Positions 10,266 through 18,703 of a DNA stretch of 64,000 nucleotides are shown in pieces. The stretch is taken from contig CAYVTI010000008.1 in the NCBI GenBank assembly GCA_964454545.1, forward strand, positions 1 through 64,000, written 5' to 3'. Made by a program: the position numbers and the translations under genes. The stretch's first letter is position 1, and every line of letters begins with the position of its first letter. This DNA comes from JABCZZ01 sp964454545 (GTDB taxonomy: Bacteria; Pseudomonadota; Alphaproteobacteria; Rickettsiales; JABCZZ01). Below the pieces are notes generated by a model. That model made no database searches and was not told the DNA's origin. It saw only the letters and a list, made by a program, of their open reading frames with translations.

Positions 10266-11090
10266 TTATCTCTGGCAGTTCTTGCAGAAAAACGTGCTGC
10301 GGCCTGACTGGCGGAGGGTGGAAATGGGGGTTTTACAGGCGGGGCAGGGTTGTTTTGCGTGCCCGTAGACATTGAAATGGTGCTGGAAATAGCCCATTTC
10401 GCCGGAGGAGCGGACATAGTCGCGCAGCGTCGATCCGCCGGATTTGATGGCCTCTTGGAGCACTTTCTTGATGCTTCTGATAAGCAGTCCGGCTTCTTTC
10501 CTTGTCACCTGATTGGCGGGTCTTGCGGGGTGTATGCCTGCCTTAAATAAGGCTTCGCAGGCGTAGATATTGCCTACTCCCACGATTTTGCTCTGATCCA
10601 TGATCACCGATTTTACAGGTGCTTTGGAGGATTGTAATAATGCATAAAAACGCGGGGCGTCCATTGCGTCATCCAGCGGTTCGCCGCCTAGCCCTGAAAA
10701 TATTTTATCGCTTTTGATGGTTTTTTGCGTAGTGAGCGACATCAGGCCGAAACGGCGTGGGTCGTGAAATACCATCAGTTTATATGGGGTAAATTCCATA
10801 ATCACATGATCATGCTTACGGAAACTTTCCGGCGGACTGTCATGCAATACCAGGCTGCCGCTCATGCCAAGATGGACAACGCATATCTGTTCATTATCCA
10901 GATGGATAAGAATGTATTTCGCCCGTCGCGTAATTCCCGTCACTTTGCGGTTTGTAAGCGCTTTCGCGAAATTCTCCGGCAGGGGCACGCGCAGGTTTCT
11001 CCGTCTGGCTAAGACACTGGTAATCTTTTTTCCAACGATATTTTCCGCAAGGCCGCGGCATACGGTTTCCACTTCCGGCAGTTCGGGCAT
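10266..11090 (-). CDS. mutM: Formamidopyrimidine-DNA glycosylase MutM/Fpg
   Basis: A 274-residue base-excision repair enzyme that removes 8-oxoguanine and formamidopyrimidines. It has the catalytic N-terminus MPELPEVETV (Pro2 nucleophile, Glu3), the helix-two-turn-helix region (QSKIVGVGNIYACEALF) and the C-terminal zinc finger with CPAC ... CKNC. The length is typical (270-275). Its ATG shares one base with the stop of the upstream ATPase gene (TAATG), so it is the last gene of an overlapping three-gene unit. No other repair gene is adjacent; uvrB lies 35 kb away. Confidence 0.97.
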   Translation of the reverse strand: MPELPEVETVCRGLAENIVGKKITSVLARRRNLRVPLPENFAKALTNRKVTGITRRAKYILIHLDNEQICVVHLGMSGSLVLHDSPPESFRKHDHVIMEFTPYKLMVFHDPRRFGLMSLTTQKTIKSDKIFSGLGGEPLDDAMDAPRFYALLQSSKAPVKSVIMDQSKIVGVGNIYACEALFKAGIHPARPANQVTRKEAGLLIRSIKKVLQEAIKSGGSTLRDYVRSSGEMGYFQHHFNVYGHAKQPCPACKTPISTLRQSGRSTFFCKNCQR

Positions 11091-12883
11091 TATACGAGCC
11101 TGTCCGTCAGGTCGATGGTGCTGATAAGCTCCTGCAGGTCGATCTCACCCATGAGCACCTTGTCTATGCCGTCCATCGCCATGGGGATGAAGCCGTTATC
11201 GAGCGCGTAATCCATGATCTGGTTGCGGGTGGCGCGGGTGGAGACAAGCTCGTCCATGCCCTCGTCGATGCGCAGGATTTCCGTGATGGCGACGCGCCCC
11301 TTATACCCCTTTCTTTTGCACTTATCGCAACCCACCGGATCATAGACGGTCGGCGGATCGTCGGGGTTGCAGTCCATGATGGCGCATTCGTCGCGCGTGG
11401 CGGGACGGGCTCTCCTGCAATGGATGCAGAGCTTGCGCGCGAGGCGCTGCGCGATGGAGCAGATAAGCGATCCGGCGAGCAGATGCGGTGGCACGCCGAT
11501 ATCGCTTAAGCGCGGTATGGCCCCGATGGAGTCGTTGGTGTGGAGCGTGGTATAGACCTGGTGGCCGGTAAGCGCGGCGCGCACCGCCATGATGGCGGTT
11601 TCCTCGTCGCGCACTTCGCCGACGAAGATGATATCCGGGTCCTGGCGCATGAGCGACTTGATGCCGTGCTGGAAGTCGATCGAACCTTCGCGCACGCTGC
11701 TCTGGCGGATGAGCGGCAGCTGGTATTCCACCGGATCCTCAAGCGTCATGATATTGACGTCGATGGAGTTGATGTAGCTCAGCACCGAATAAAGCGTGGT
11801 GGTTTTACCGCTTCCGGTCGGGCCGGTGACGATGACGATGCCTTCGGGGCGCTTGATGAGCTTCTTGAGCAGGCGGATGTTATGATCGCTGAAGCCGAGG
11901 TTTTCAAGCGGCACGAGTGAATGGGCCTTGTCGAGAAGGCGCATGACTACGTTCTCGCCATGCACGGTGGGTTGCGTCGCCACGCGGAAGTCGACTTCGC
12001 GGCCCATGACGTTATAGGAAATGCGTCCGTCCTGCGGGTTACGGGTTTCCGCGATGTTCATGCCCGACATGATCTTGACGCGCACCAGCATGGCGCTCCA
12101 GTAATCGCGGTGGAAGCTCCTCACCTGGGTCATCTGTCCGTCGATGCGGTAGCGCAGGCGCAGGAACGCGCCTTCCGGTTCGAAGTGGATGTCGGAGGCG
12201 TTGTTCTTTATCGCGTCGATCAGCAGGGAGTTCACGAGGCGCACCGTCGGGTTGATATAGCCTTCCTGCCTGCCGTCGAGATGCGTTGTCTTTTCCCGTA
12301 TGCCGGTCTCGATTTCACGCAGGATGCCGTCGATCGACATTTCGTATTCGTAATACTGGTCGATCAGCTCCATGATCTCCGTTTCGGTGCAGAACATCGG
12401 AACGATTTTCGTGCCCTTGGGGAAATTGCGGCGCACCTGGTCGATAGCGAGGATGTTGTAGACGTCCGCCATGGCAAGATGCACTTCACCGTTCTCAAAG
12501 GAGACGGCCATCACCTTGTGGCGCGCCGCCAGATCTTTCGGAATATGCCTGATAACGGAAGCATCAAGCATTGTGGTTTTGGGGTCGAATTTCTGCGCGC
12601 CGGCAGATTCGGCAAGCACCTCGCCCAGCGTACTTTCCGTGACGAAGCCCATCTCGACAAGGATGGTGCCGAGCAGTTTCTTGGTGTTTTTCTGCTCCTG
12701 CAGCGCGATCTGCAACTGGTCTTTGGAGATGAGGCCGAGCGCAATGAGCTTATCGCCAATACGCAGCGGCTTTTTCGTCACGCTGTCCACATCGGATCCG
12801 GGGCCGGCAGAAGGGAGAGGTTCAGGAACATTACCTGCGGGCGGCTTGTTATCTGGCGTATCTTTTGGACCCTTGGTATTCAT
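11090..12883 (-). CDS. GspE/PilB-family secretion or pilus assembly ATPase
   Basis: A 597-residue ATPase of the type II secretion/type IV pilus family. It has a disordered Pro-rich N-terminus, a T2SSE-N domain (about residues 45-190), and the core with Walker A GPTGSGKT at about residue 353, an Asp box (TLEDPVEYQ), Walker B (DPDIIFVGEVRDEE), a His box (TTLHTND) and a zinc-binding pair CIHC ... CDKCKRKGY typical of GspE/PilB. Such enzymes power pseudopilus or pilus assembly at the inner membrane. No other gsp or pil gene is in the window, so its partners must be elsewhere. It overlaps the upstream flavoprotein gene (ATGA) and the downstream mutM (TAATG). Whether it is GspE or PilB cannot be settled here. 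Confidence 0.9.
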   Translation of the reverse strand: MNTKGPKDTPDNKPPAGNVPEPLPSAGPGSDVDSVTKKPLRIGDKLIALGLISKDQLQIALQEQKNTKKLLGTILVEMGFVTESTLGEVLAESAGAQKFDPKTTMLDASVIRHIPKDLAARHKVMAVSFENGEVHLAMADVYNILAIDQVRRNFPKGTKIVPMFCTETEIMELIDQYYEYEMSIDGILREIETGIREKTTHLDGRQEGYINPTVRLVNSLLIDAIKNNASDIHFEPEGAFLRLRYRIDGQMTQVRSFHRDYWSAMLVRVKIMSGMNIAETRNPQDGRISYNVMGREVDFRVATQPTVHGENVVMRLLDKAHSLVPLENLGFSDHNIRLLKKLIKRPEGIVIVTGPTGSGKTTTLYSVLSYINSIDVNIMTLEDPVEYQLPLIRQSSVREGSIDFQHGIKSLMRQDPDIIFVGEVRDEETAIMAVRAALTGHQVYTTLHTNDSIGAIPRLSDIGVPPHLLAGSLICSIAQRLARKLCIHCRRARPATRDECAIMDCNPDDPPTVYDPVGCDKCKRKGYKGRVAITEILRIDEGMDELVSTRATRNQIMDYALDNGFIPMAMDGIDKVLMGEIDLQELISTIDLTDRLV

Positions 12884-15800
12884 TCTGATGTACTGCCGTT
12901 AACCGATAAATGCTGATTGACCATATGTCCCAAGCAAAATTCGATCCACCCGGCTGTCAGTTTCTCCTGTACAGAATTCTGCTTCAGTCTTTCATTTAGA
13001 AACGTAAACGATACATTGTCAAGTAATTGATCCTGGTTAAAGCATGAATATACATAAACTATTTCGCCTGTATGCGGATCCACATGCTGCTGCAGGCACT
13101 GCGCGCAGATCTCCTTCATCATGCATTGCATGGGCGAGTTGATGCTGCCAATGGCGATATGATCTTTCTTCATGTATCGCCTTAATTCGTTATGGCGCGC
13201 TTTTGCGACCGCCGCCATCATCCTGTCCGAACCGATGACGACAACATGATCAATGTCGCTCATCTTGATCGGCTGATGGCCGATTCTGTCTTCCGCGTAG
13301 GCAAGCATGGCCTGTACGATGTTCCCATGGAATGTTTTATCATCCGGGCGGGATGGCTTAAACTCCGACATCTCATCACAGCACCAGACGATGACATCGG
13401 AAGCCTTCTCGATTTCCTCAACCTTATATCTGTCCGATGGTTTTTTATACCCAGCGAAGTAAAGCACCTTGCTGCCGCGTTCGCGCGCGGTCCGGCCAAT
13501 GGAAAACAGCACTGCGTTGCCAAGCCCGCCTCCAACCAGCAGGATGTTCTTATTATGCGGGATTTCCGTTGCGGCGCCTGTCGGGCCCATGAGCACCAGC
13601 GGTTCACCCTTTTTAAGGTGAGCACAGAGATCAGACGATCCACCCATCTCCAGCGCGATGGCGGATAGCAACCCTTCCTCCTTGTCCACCCATGCGCCTG
13701 TCAGGGCAAGGCCTTCCATGGCGAGGGTAGTGGCCAGTGGCCAGTGATCAGTGGTCAGTTTCAATGCATTCGCCTCAAAATTCTGGAGGCGGTAAAATTG
13801 TCCGGGTTCGAATTGTTGTGCAGCAAGCGGGGCCTTGACCACGACTTCCACAATGTTGGATGTAAGCCTGATGACATCATGCACAGTTGCCCGTAATTCT
13901 TTGTTTATGGTTTCCAGAAACTGATCACTGGCCGCTGGCCACTGGCTGCTTCTTTTTGCAAGCATTTGCGATACCACAGGATATCCCTGCTTGGCGCTGC
14001 CCATCGCCTTGACCACGTTGCCTGCGTAAGAAGGGTGCAGATCGCCAAAGAAACTGATCGCGCGGCCATCTTTTTCTACCGACATCAGCACGTGCGGCGC
14101 GGAGGGCTTGGAGACTTTCTCAGGCGAAACCGGTCTGCCTTCTTCGTCCACTGCCTGAAAATATTTTCCGTGCAATGAAATACGTTCCGGGTCTTCGCGT
14201 TGCAGCACGGTGTTGGGATTCGTTCCGGCTGCGATCAGGATGGAGCAGGCGGGGAGGGTAAAAGTTGCATGCTCGTTGCTCTTTTCTTCCTTGCCCCCTG
14301 TCCCCTGCCCCCTGCAACCAAACTTGATTGCGCAGGCATGCCCATATTTATCCACCTCAACCGCCTCTGGCTCAAGATTTTCGACAAACCCGATTCCCTC
14401 CTCGAAGGCTTTTTCCACTTCCTCGTGATTCAGACGGTAGGATGGGGAATCGATCAAGCGTTTGCGGTAGACGAGTTTTACGCCGCCCCAGCTGTCCAAT
14501 AACCGGCCTATATCCGGGTGCGCTTTCCTGCGCTCTTCGCGGATGGCCTGCGCATGGCGTATAAATTCTTCCGCGATTTCACTTTCTTCCTCGCTCCATC
14601 CGGCGCGCACGGCGCTTTCGCCTTTTTCCTTCACAAGAATTTCATAGCGCGACAGGAATTTTTCCACCTGCACCGGATAATAGGCGAGCGATTCCGTTGC
14701 GGTGTCAATGGCGGTCAGGCCACCGCCGATTACCACGATTGGAAGGCGCAGCTGCAGGTTGGCGATGGAATCCTGCTTCGCCGCGCCGCTTAGCTGCAAG
14801 GCCATCAGGAAATCGGATGCAGTGCGTACGCCACGAGCGAGACCGTTGGGTATATTGATGATAGTGGGCCGTCCCGCGCCCATACAGAGCGCAATATGAT
14901 CAAAGCCGAGCCGCCAGGCGGATTCTACCGTTAAGGTGCCGCCGAATCGTACTCCTCCGAACATGGAGAAGTTATTGCGTCGTTCCAGCAGCAGGCGGAT
15001 GACTTTCAGGAAATTCTTGTCCCAGCGCACGGTAATGCCATATTCGGCGACGCCGCCGAAGCCGTATAAAATCCGCTCGTCCAGTTTCTCAAACAATTCT
15101 TTTACATCCCGTATCGGCTCGAAACCCACCCTCGTTCCAGCGGGAGTGACGCCGGAAATTGCTTCCGGCAACGGCTCGATCTTCAGGCCGTCGATGCCGA
15201 CGACGGTATGGCCGTCATTCATCAGGTGGTGTGCAAGCGTGTATCCGGCGGGCCCCAGTCCTGCAACCAGCACTTTGCAGCCACTGCCGGGCTTTGGAAG
15301 CGGGCGTTCAAGATTAAGCGGGTTCCAGCGTGTGAGCAGAGAGTAGATTTCAAAGCCGTATGGCAGCTCAAGCACATCCATGAGCGTGCGGGTTTCGGCC
15401 TGCGGGATATTCACCGGCTCCTGCTTCTGGTAGATGCAGCTTTTCATGCAGTCGTTGCAGATGCGGTGTCCGGTTCCGGCGCACATGGGATTATCGATAA
15501 TGACGGTGGCGAGCGCGCCCACGGGAATGCCTTCGCTCTTCAGGAAATTCATCTCGGAGATTTTTTCCTCGAGCGGGCAACCGGCGAGGGGGATGTCCAA
15601 CGAATTTTTCTTAAAAACAGAGTGATTAGAGCCGAGAATTGAGGGATGAGAGTTTTTCTCACTGGCCACTGTATTTTCCACTCTCGCCGTTTCCTTCATT
15701 CCCTTCGAGCAGGAATCCTTGCCCTGATTGTGGCACCAGATACAGTAGTTGGTTTCATCAAGAGCTTTTGCGAGCGCTATGCCTTCATCGGTCAGGGCGA

Positions 15801-16494
15801 AGCCTTCGCGCGGGCGCCTGTGAGAAGCGGCTGCTTTCAGCACGGTGACCCCGTCTTTCAATTCCGTTTCATAGGGCACAAGATGGTGGGGATCCAACTT
15901 ACGCGGGACTTTGAACAGGATACCGGATTTATGTTGCTTCTTCCCTTCCTCACTGTGCACTGCCCATGCGGCATATTCGGTGGCAATGCGCAATTTCGCC
16001 TCATATTTCTCCGGCGCATCGAGCCAGCGCATGACGGAGCGGGCGAAGGGGAGCTCGAAGAAATTTATTATATTAAAAGGAGGCGTCGCTAATGCTCCTC
16101 CACCTATCCACGCACTTAATTTTTTCTCCAGTTCTTTGCCGTCCAATTTCGCAGCTCCTTCGGCGGAGATCGATTTCGCCGCCTTGCGCTGGACGAACAA
16201 GCGCTTGCAGCTGTAAAGCGGTGCGAGGTCAAAATGTTTTTCTTTGAGAGTAGCTAATTCAGTGCGGACGTTAAATAATTCCGCGATGAAGTCTTCCACG
16301 TGCGGTGCGAGGTCAATGATAAGCTGTGAATGTTCCTTATCCGGAAGACTTTGGGGGGTCAGCCGCGCCGCTGTCAGCCGGTTATGCAGGCCGACATGAT
16401 GATTCTTAAGCCCTTCTACGAAGCGGGCATCAAGCTTCACCAGCCCTTCACGCGAGTAAAGATCTCCAAAAGTTGTCTTAAATCCTAATTTCAT
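12880..16494 (-). CDS. Fused NfnB/NfnA-like FAD, Fe-S pyridine-nucleotide oxidoreductase
   Basis: A 1204-residue flavoprotein. Residues 1 to about 245 are unassigned. Cys clusters follow at about 251 (CIWCHNQGKDSC) and 340 (CAGTGHRICNDCMKSC), as in the Fe-S segment preceding GltD-like proteins. A GltD-type core follows, with VAGLGPAGYTLAHHL at about 406 and VVIGGGLTAIDTA at about 585. From about 868 there is a ferredoxin-NADP reductase/PyrK-like unit (FEPGQFYRLQ, LLVGGGLGNAVLFSIGR) with a final [2Fe-2S] motif (CMMKEICAQC ... C) at about 1121. The order GltD-like then PyrK-like matches NfnB and NfnA, subunits of electron-bifurcating NADH-ferredoxin:NADP oxidoreductase, here on one chain. That function is inference. 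Several 7-bp-period repeats are inserted in frame between domains. Confidence 0.8.
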   Translation of the reverse strand: MKLGFKTTFGDLYSREGLVKLDARFVEGLKNHHVGLHNRLTAARLTPQSLPDKEHSQLIIDLAPHVEDFIAELFNVRTELATLKEKHFDLAPLYSCKRLFVQRKAAKSISAEGAAKLDGKELEKKLSAWIGGGALATPPFNIINFFELPFARSVMRWLDAPEKYEAKLRIATEYAAWAVHSEEGKKQHKSGILFKVPRKLDPHHLVPYETELKDGVTVLKAAASHRRPREGFALTDEGIALAKALDETNYCIWCHNQGKDSCSKGMKETARVENTVASEKNSHPSILGSNHSVFKKNSLDIPLAGCPLEEKISEMNFLKSEGIPVGALATVIIDNPMCAGTGHRICNDCMKSCIYQKQEPVNIPQAETRTLMDVLELPYGFEIYSLLTRWNPLNLERPLPKPGSGCKVLVAGLGPAGYTLAHHLMNDGHTVVGIDGLKIEPLPEAISGVTPAGTRVGFEPIRDVKELFEKLDERILYGFGGVAEYGITVRWDKNFLKVIRLLLERRNNFSMFGGVRFGGTLTVESAWRLGFDHIALCMGAGRPTIINIPNGLARGVRTASDFLMALQLSGAAKQDSIANLQLRLPIVVIGGGLTAIDTATESLAYYPVQVEKFLSRYEILVKEKGESAVRAGWSEEESEIAEEFIRHAQAIREERRKAHPDIGRLLDSWGGVKLVYRKRLIDSPSYRLNHEEVEKAFEEGIGFVENLEPEAVEVDKYGHACAIKFGCRGQGTGGKEEKSNEHATFTLPACSILIAAGTNPNTVLQREDPERISLHGKYFQAVDEEGRPVSPEKVSKPSAPHVLMSVEKDGRAISFFGDLHPSYAGNVVKAMGSAKQGYPVVSQMLAKRSSQWPAASDQFLETINKELRATVHDVIRLTSNIVEVVVKAPLAAQQFEPGQFYRLQNFEANALKLTTDHWPLATTLAMEGLALTGAWVDKEEGLLSAIALEMGGSSDLCAHLKKGEPLVLMGPTGAATEIPHNKNILLVGGGLGNAVLFSIGRTARERGSKVLYFAGYKKPSDRYKVEEIEKASDVIVWCCDEMSEFKPSRPDDKTFHGNIVQAMLAYAEDRIGHQPIKMSDIDHVVVIGSDRMMAAVAKARHNELRRYMKKDHIAIGSINSPMQCMMKEICAQCLQQHVDPHTGEIVYVYSCFNQDQLLDNVSFTFLNERLKQNSVQEKLTAGWIEFCLGHMVNQHLSVNGSTSE
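13729..13763. repeat. Heptamer tandem repeat, arm A, inside the Nfn-like gene
   Basis: Five 7-mers beginning AGT (types AGTGGCC, AGTGATC). In frame with the gene, at the start of the reductase half. It is inverted relative to the copy at 13921-13948. Confidence 0.7.
13921..13948. repeat. Heptamer tandem repeat, arm B, inside the Nfn-like gene
   Basis: Four 7-mers beginning CTG (types CTGATCA, CTGGCCA), the reverse complement in kind of the arm at 13729. It encodes the linker between the GltD-like and reductase halves (SSQWPAASDQF). Confidence 0.7.
14264..14321. repeat. Heptamer repeat (CCCCCTG type) inside the Nfn-like gene
   Basis: Three 7-mers of CCCCCTG/TCCCCTG type and a degenerate fourth at 14294-14321, preceded by a less regular stretch starting GTTGCA whose complement TGCAAC closes the element. 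It encodes the Gly/Glu/Lys-rich insert after IKFGC in the GltD-like domain. Confidence 0.5.
15621..15655. repeat. Heptamer repeat (AG-led) inside the Nfn-like gene
   Basis: Five degenerate 7-mers all starting AG (for example AGAGCCG, AGGGATG, AGAGTTT). It lies between the two Cys clusters of the flavoprotein and encodes part of its Ser/Asn/His-rich linker. A less regular continuation runs to about 15690. Confidence 0.45.
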
Positions 16495-16565
16495 ATCCCA
16501 AATGGCTCTATATTATTTGGGACAGGGGAATTTAGCAAGATAACTGTAGTATGGGGCAGTATGGA

Positions 16566-16961
16566 TTAGTCTTCTACGTCGACGTTGTCGGTCTCAAAAG
16601 AAAGGCCGGATTTACCCTGTACGCCTACGGAAAGATGTTCCGATACGTCATCGGTGCTCGCGCCGCCTTCCGTTGCCAGCATTTCCTGTATTTCTTCACT
16701 GCCCTTAGCAGCCGGTTTCGCTGCGTTTTCAATCATCTGCTTTTTGCGGAACGACTGCACAATATCTTCCTTCGCAGCATCAAGATCGATCGTTCTGTCC
16801 GCTATTTCGCGCAGGGAAATCACCGCGTCCTTGTCGTTGTCGCGATCCAGGGTCGGCTGCGATCCGGAAGCGATCTGTTTGGCGCGGTGAGCGGCCAGAA
16901 CCACCAGTTCAAAACGGTTGGGTACATGTACGATGCAGTCTTCTACAGTAACGCGTGCCAT
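16566..16961 (-). CDS. rpoZ: DNA-directed RNA polymerase omega subunit
   Basis: A 131-residue omega subunit, which assists folding and assembly of the beta-prime subunit and contributes to ppGpp binding. The N-terminal MARVTVEDCIVHVPNRFELVVLA block and the AKQIASGSQPTLDRDNDK motif are characteristic of alphaproteobacterial RpoZ, followed by the conserved ISLREIAD segment. The acidic C-terminal extension (residues about 75-131) is variable in this class. A promoter should lie in 16962-17104, a region that also contains a 7-bp-period repeat. In many alphaproteobacteria rpoZ is followed by spoT/relA, which is not the case here. Confidence 0.95.
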   Translation of the reverse strand: MARVTVEDCIVHVPNRFELVVLAAHRAKQIASGSQPTLDRDNDKDAVISLREIADRTIDLDAAKEDIVQSFRKKQMIENAAKPAAKGSEEIQEMLATEGGASTDDVSEHLSVGVQGKSGLSFETDNVDVED

Positions 16962-17034
16962 TGATTCATTCTCCCGATATATTCAAAAAGGAGCGCGATT
17001 ATATGCATTATTTGGGAGAATGCAAGAAATTAGT

Positions 17035-17108
17035 GGTTGGAGTTGAGAGTTCAGAGTTGAGTAAATACCGTTAACTCAACTCTGCCCGCTCAATTCTCAT
17101 TACTCTAG
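17035..17108. repeat. Inverted heptamer repeat between the HU-like gene and rpoZ
   Basis: Left arm 17035-17062 consists of 7-mers of type GTTGAGA/GTTCAGA. Right arm 17074-17108 consists of 7-mers of the complementary type (ACTCAAC, GCTCAAT, TCTCATT). The arms can pair into a hairpin that would be transcribed downstream of the HU-like gene and lies just upstream of rpoZ. The right arm touches the HU-like stop codon. It could act as a terminator-like or mRNA-stabilising structure. Confidence 0.65.
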
Positions 17109-17470
17109 ACAGCTGCCGCTTTCAGCTTGGAAAGGGCGCGCACTTTCACCCGCACGGATGCAGGCTTTGCGGCGGCTTTCATCATTTCTCCGGTAGCCGG
17201 GTTGCGGATGAGCGTTCCGGCCTTGCGCGCGGGAACTTTGCGCAGCGTTATCTTCAGGACGCCGGGAAGGATGAATTCCCCCGAACCGTTCGGATGTACC
17301 GAACCGTATATCAGGTGTTCCAGCGTGCTAATGACCTCGGACACCTGGCTGCGGCTCAGATCGGTTCTCTCGGCAATCAGTCCGAGCAAGGCGGATTTTG
17401 TCAATCTTTCCTTGACGGGACGGACGGTGGCGGTAGCGGGTTTGCTTTTCTTTTTGGTCGCTGCTTTCAT
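17105..17470 (-). CDS. HU/IHF-family DNA-binding protein with a basic N-terminal tail
   Basis: A 121-residue nucleoid-type protein. The HU fold is visible from LTKSALLGLIAERTDLSRSQ (about residue 22) to the strands around ILPGVLKITLRKVPARKAG and the DNA-contacting arm segment RNPATGEMMKAAAKP, ending in a basic C-terminus. A Lys/Ala/Thr-rich tail of about 20 residues precedes the fold, unlike the usual 90-residue HU. The start at 17470 is chosen because AAGGAAGG lies just upstream; the frame continues upstream to 17533 without such a site. It is monocistronic, with the repeat at 17035-17108 directly after its stop. Confidence 0.9.
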   Translation of the reverse strand: MKAATKKKSKPATATVRPVKERLTKSALLGLIAERTDLSRSQVSEVISTLEHLIYGSVHPNGSGEFILPGVLKITLRKVPARKAGTLIRNPATGEMMKAAAKPASVRVKVRALSKLKAAAV

Positions 17471-17648
17471 GGTACCTTCCTTTTTGGTTGGATGAACAAC
17501 AGCAAGAAAAGCACGAATCAGGCATAAGATCAAGGTTTTCAGTTAGGCCTACACCCTGAACGCATCCCGCCTATCGATCATGCAGCGCACAATAATGGTC
17601 CGGATCGCCTGTTGCCAGAGTTATGGACGCGGGGGTAATCATAGCGGG

Positions 17649-18596
17649 TTAATATGCCTCTCTGCGCCCGCCTCCGAGTGCGGCAGCAGCGCTTGCGATA
17701 AACGCGCCGATGAGCAGGGACAGGAATAGGTATATGGAGAACTTAAGGCTAATCTGCCGTGTCCTTTCCGTGTCCTGAATAGCTCTCTGCCTGGCATCCT
17801 GAAGCTGGGCGAATACCGTGTCCGTTCGTCTTGTGGCTTCCGCCTGATCCACGCCGGTGCGCGCGGCGACAAGCTGGGCAAGATATGTTCTATCCGCTTC
17901 GGGCAGAGCGTTATTTCTCAAACCGTTTAGTAAGATGCGGGTAGTTTCCATCGATGTTTCCTGATTGGAAAGACTGGCGGGGTTGGGCGTATTGCTGCGA
18001 AACATGCTGTCGATATAATAACCGGCAATATCGCCCGGATTCCTATTGGAATTTGGCATAGCTGCCGACTGAGCGGCGGCATTGACGGCTCCTACGGCTG
18101 CGCCTGAAGCGATTGCAGTACCGGCGCGGGCGCCTCCGCTCATAGCTGCGGCTGTGGCGGATGCAAGGAATGCGGCGGTCAATACCGTGGCTACCGACCA
18201 TGTCAGAAATCCGTGAGCTGTATCGCGGAAGAATATTTCATCCGTGTGAACTCCGCTCCATTTGGTCCGCAGGCGGCCTGCCAGATATCCTCCTATGCCC
18301 GAGGCTATCCATTGCATGATAATGAGCCAGATAGCCGCCCCTGTCGTAAAGCTTGCAATTGTCCTATCGGTGGCATTTTGCTGCGTCCAGGGCGATAGGG
18401 CTGATAGCCCGAAGGCGGAGCCCAGAGTCAACAGCGTAAGGGATACCGCAATTGCTGCGATAGCTCCTCCCCAAATGGCCGCCCAGGAGATGCTGGAAAC
18501 AGGGGATTCCCTCTGGCTGCGTTCTCCCGGGGTTTGCCGTCGGATATCTTCATTGGAAGGTTGCTGGTAAATGGGAATATTGGCGGTATTGCGCAT
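17649..18596 (-). CDS. Multi-pass membrane protein of unknown function
   Basis: A 315-residue inner-membrane protein. Visible membrane segments include ISWAAIWGGAIAAIAVSLTL (about 45-75), IASFTTGAAIWLIIMQWIAS (about 90-115), one around FLTWSVATVLTAAFLASA, and a C-terminal one (IYLFLSLLIGAFIASAAAAL). Between the last two is a roughly 130-residue soluble region with helical, charged sequence. It resembles proteins common in Rhizobiales and relatives that begin WAAIxxG, of unknown role. The start at 18596 is supported by GAAAGGA; the longer frame to 18683 is not. A 26-residue membrane peptide gene precedes it by 27 bases, indicating an operon. Confidence 0.8.
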   Translation of the reverse strand: MRNTANIPIYQQPSNEDIRRQTPGERSQRESPVSSISWAAIWGGAIAAIAVSLTLLTLGSAFGLSALSPWTQQNATDRTIASFTTGAAIWLIIMQWIASGIGGYLAGRLRTKWSGVHTDEIFFRDTAHGFLTWSVATVLTAAFLASATAAAMSGGARAGTAIASGAAVGAVNAAAQSAAMPNSNRNPGDIAGYYIDSMFRSNTPNPASLSNQETSMETTRILLNGLRNNALPEADRTYLAQLVAARTGVDQAEATRRTDTVFAQLQDARQRAIQDTERTRQISLKFSIYLFLSLLIGAFIASAAAALGGGRREAY

Positions 18597-18622
18597 AAAA
18601 TAATCCTTTCTCTCTATCTCTA

Positions 18623-18703
18623 TTAATAATGTGAGAACAATGCGATCAGCAGGATGACAGGGATGGGCACGCCCAGTAGCCAAAGTAGAAGTCCACGTCT
18701 CAT
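18623..18703 (-). CDS. 26-residue single-pass membrane peptide
   Basis: A small open frame from ATG 18703 to TAA 18625-18623, starting MRRGLLLWLLGVPIP and continuing as one hydrophobic helix. It has a strong GAGGAGA ribosome-binding site at correct spacing, better than many long genes here. Two arginines at the start predict an N-in orientation. It lies 27 bases upstream of the multi-pass membrane protein gene, so they are probably translated from one mRNA. Short peptides of this build (basic start, LLGxPxP, hydrophobic end) recur in Proteobacteria with no assigned role. Confidence rests on the ribosome-binding site and on that resemblance. Confidence 0.6.
   Translation of the reverse strand: MRRGLLLWLLGVPIPVILLIALFSHY

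Noticed and set aside
11921..12916. 331-residue open frame antisense to the GspE/PilB gene
   Set aside because: His/Arg-rich composition typical of antisense shadows; the opposite-strand ATPase is certain.
13729..13948. CRISPR-like array
   Set aside because: The repeats are tandem 7-mers without unique spacers, and they are translated.
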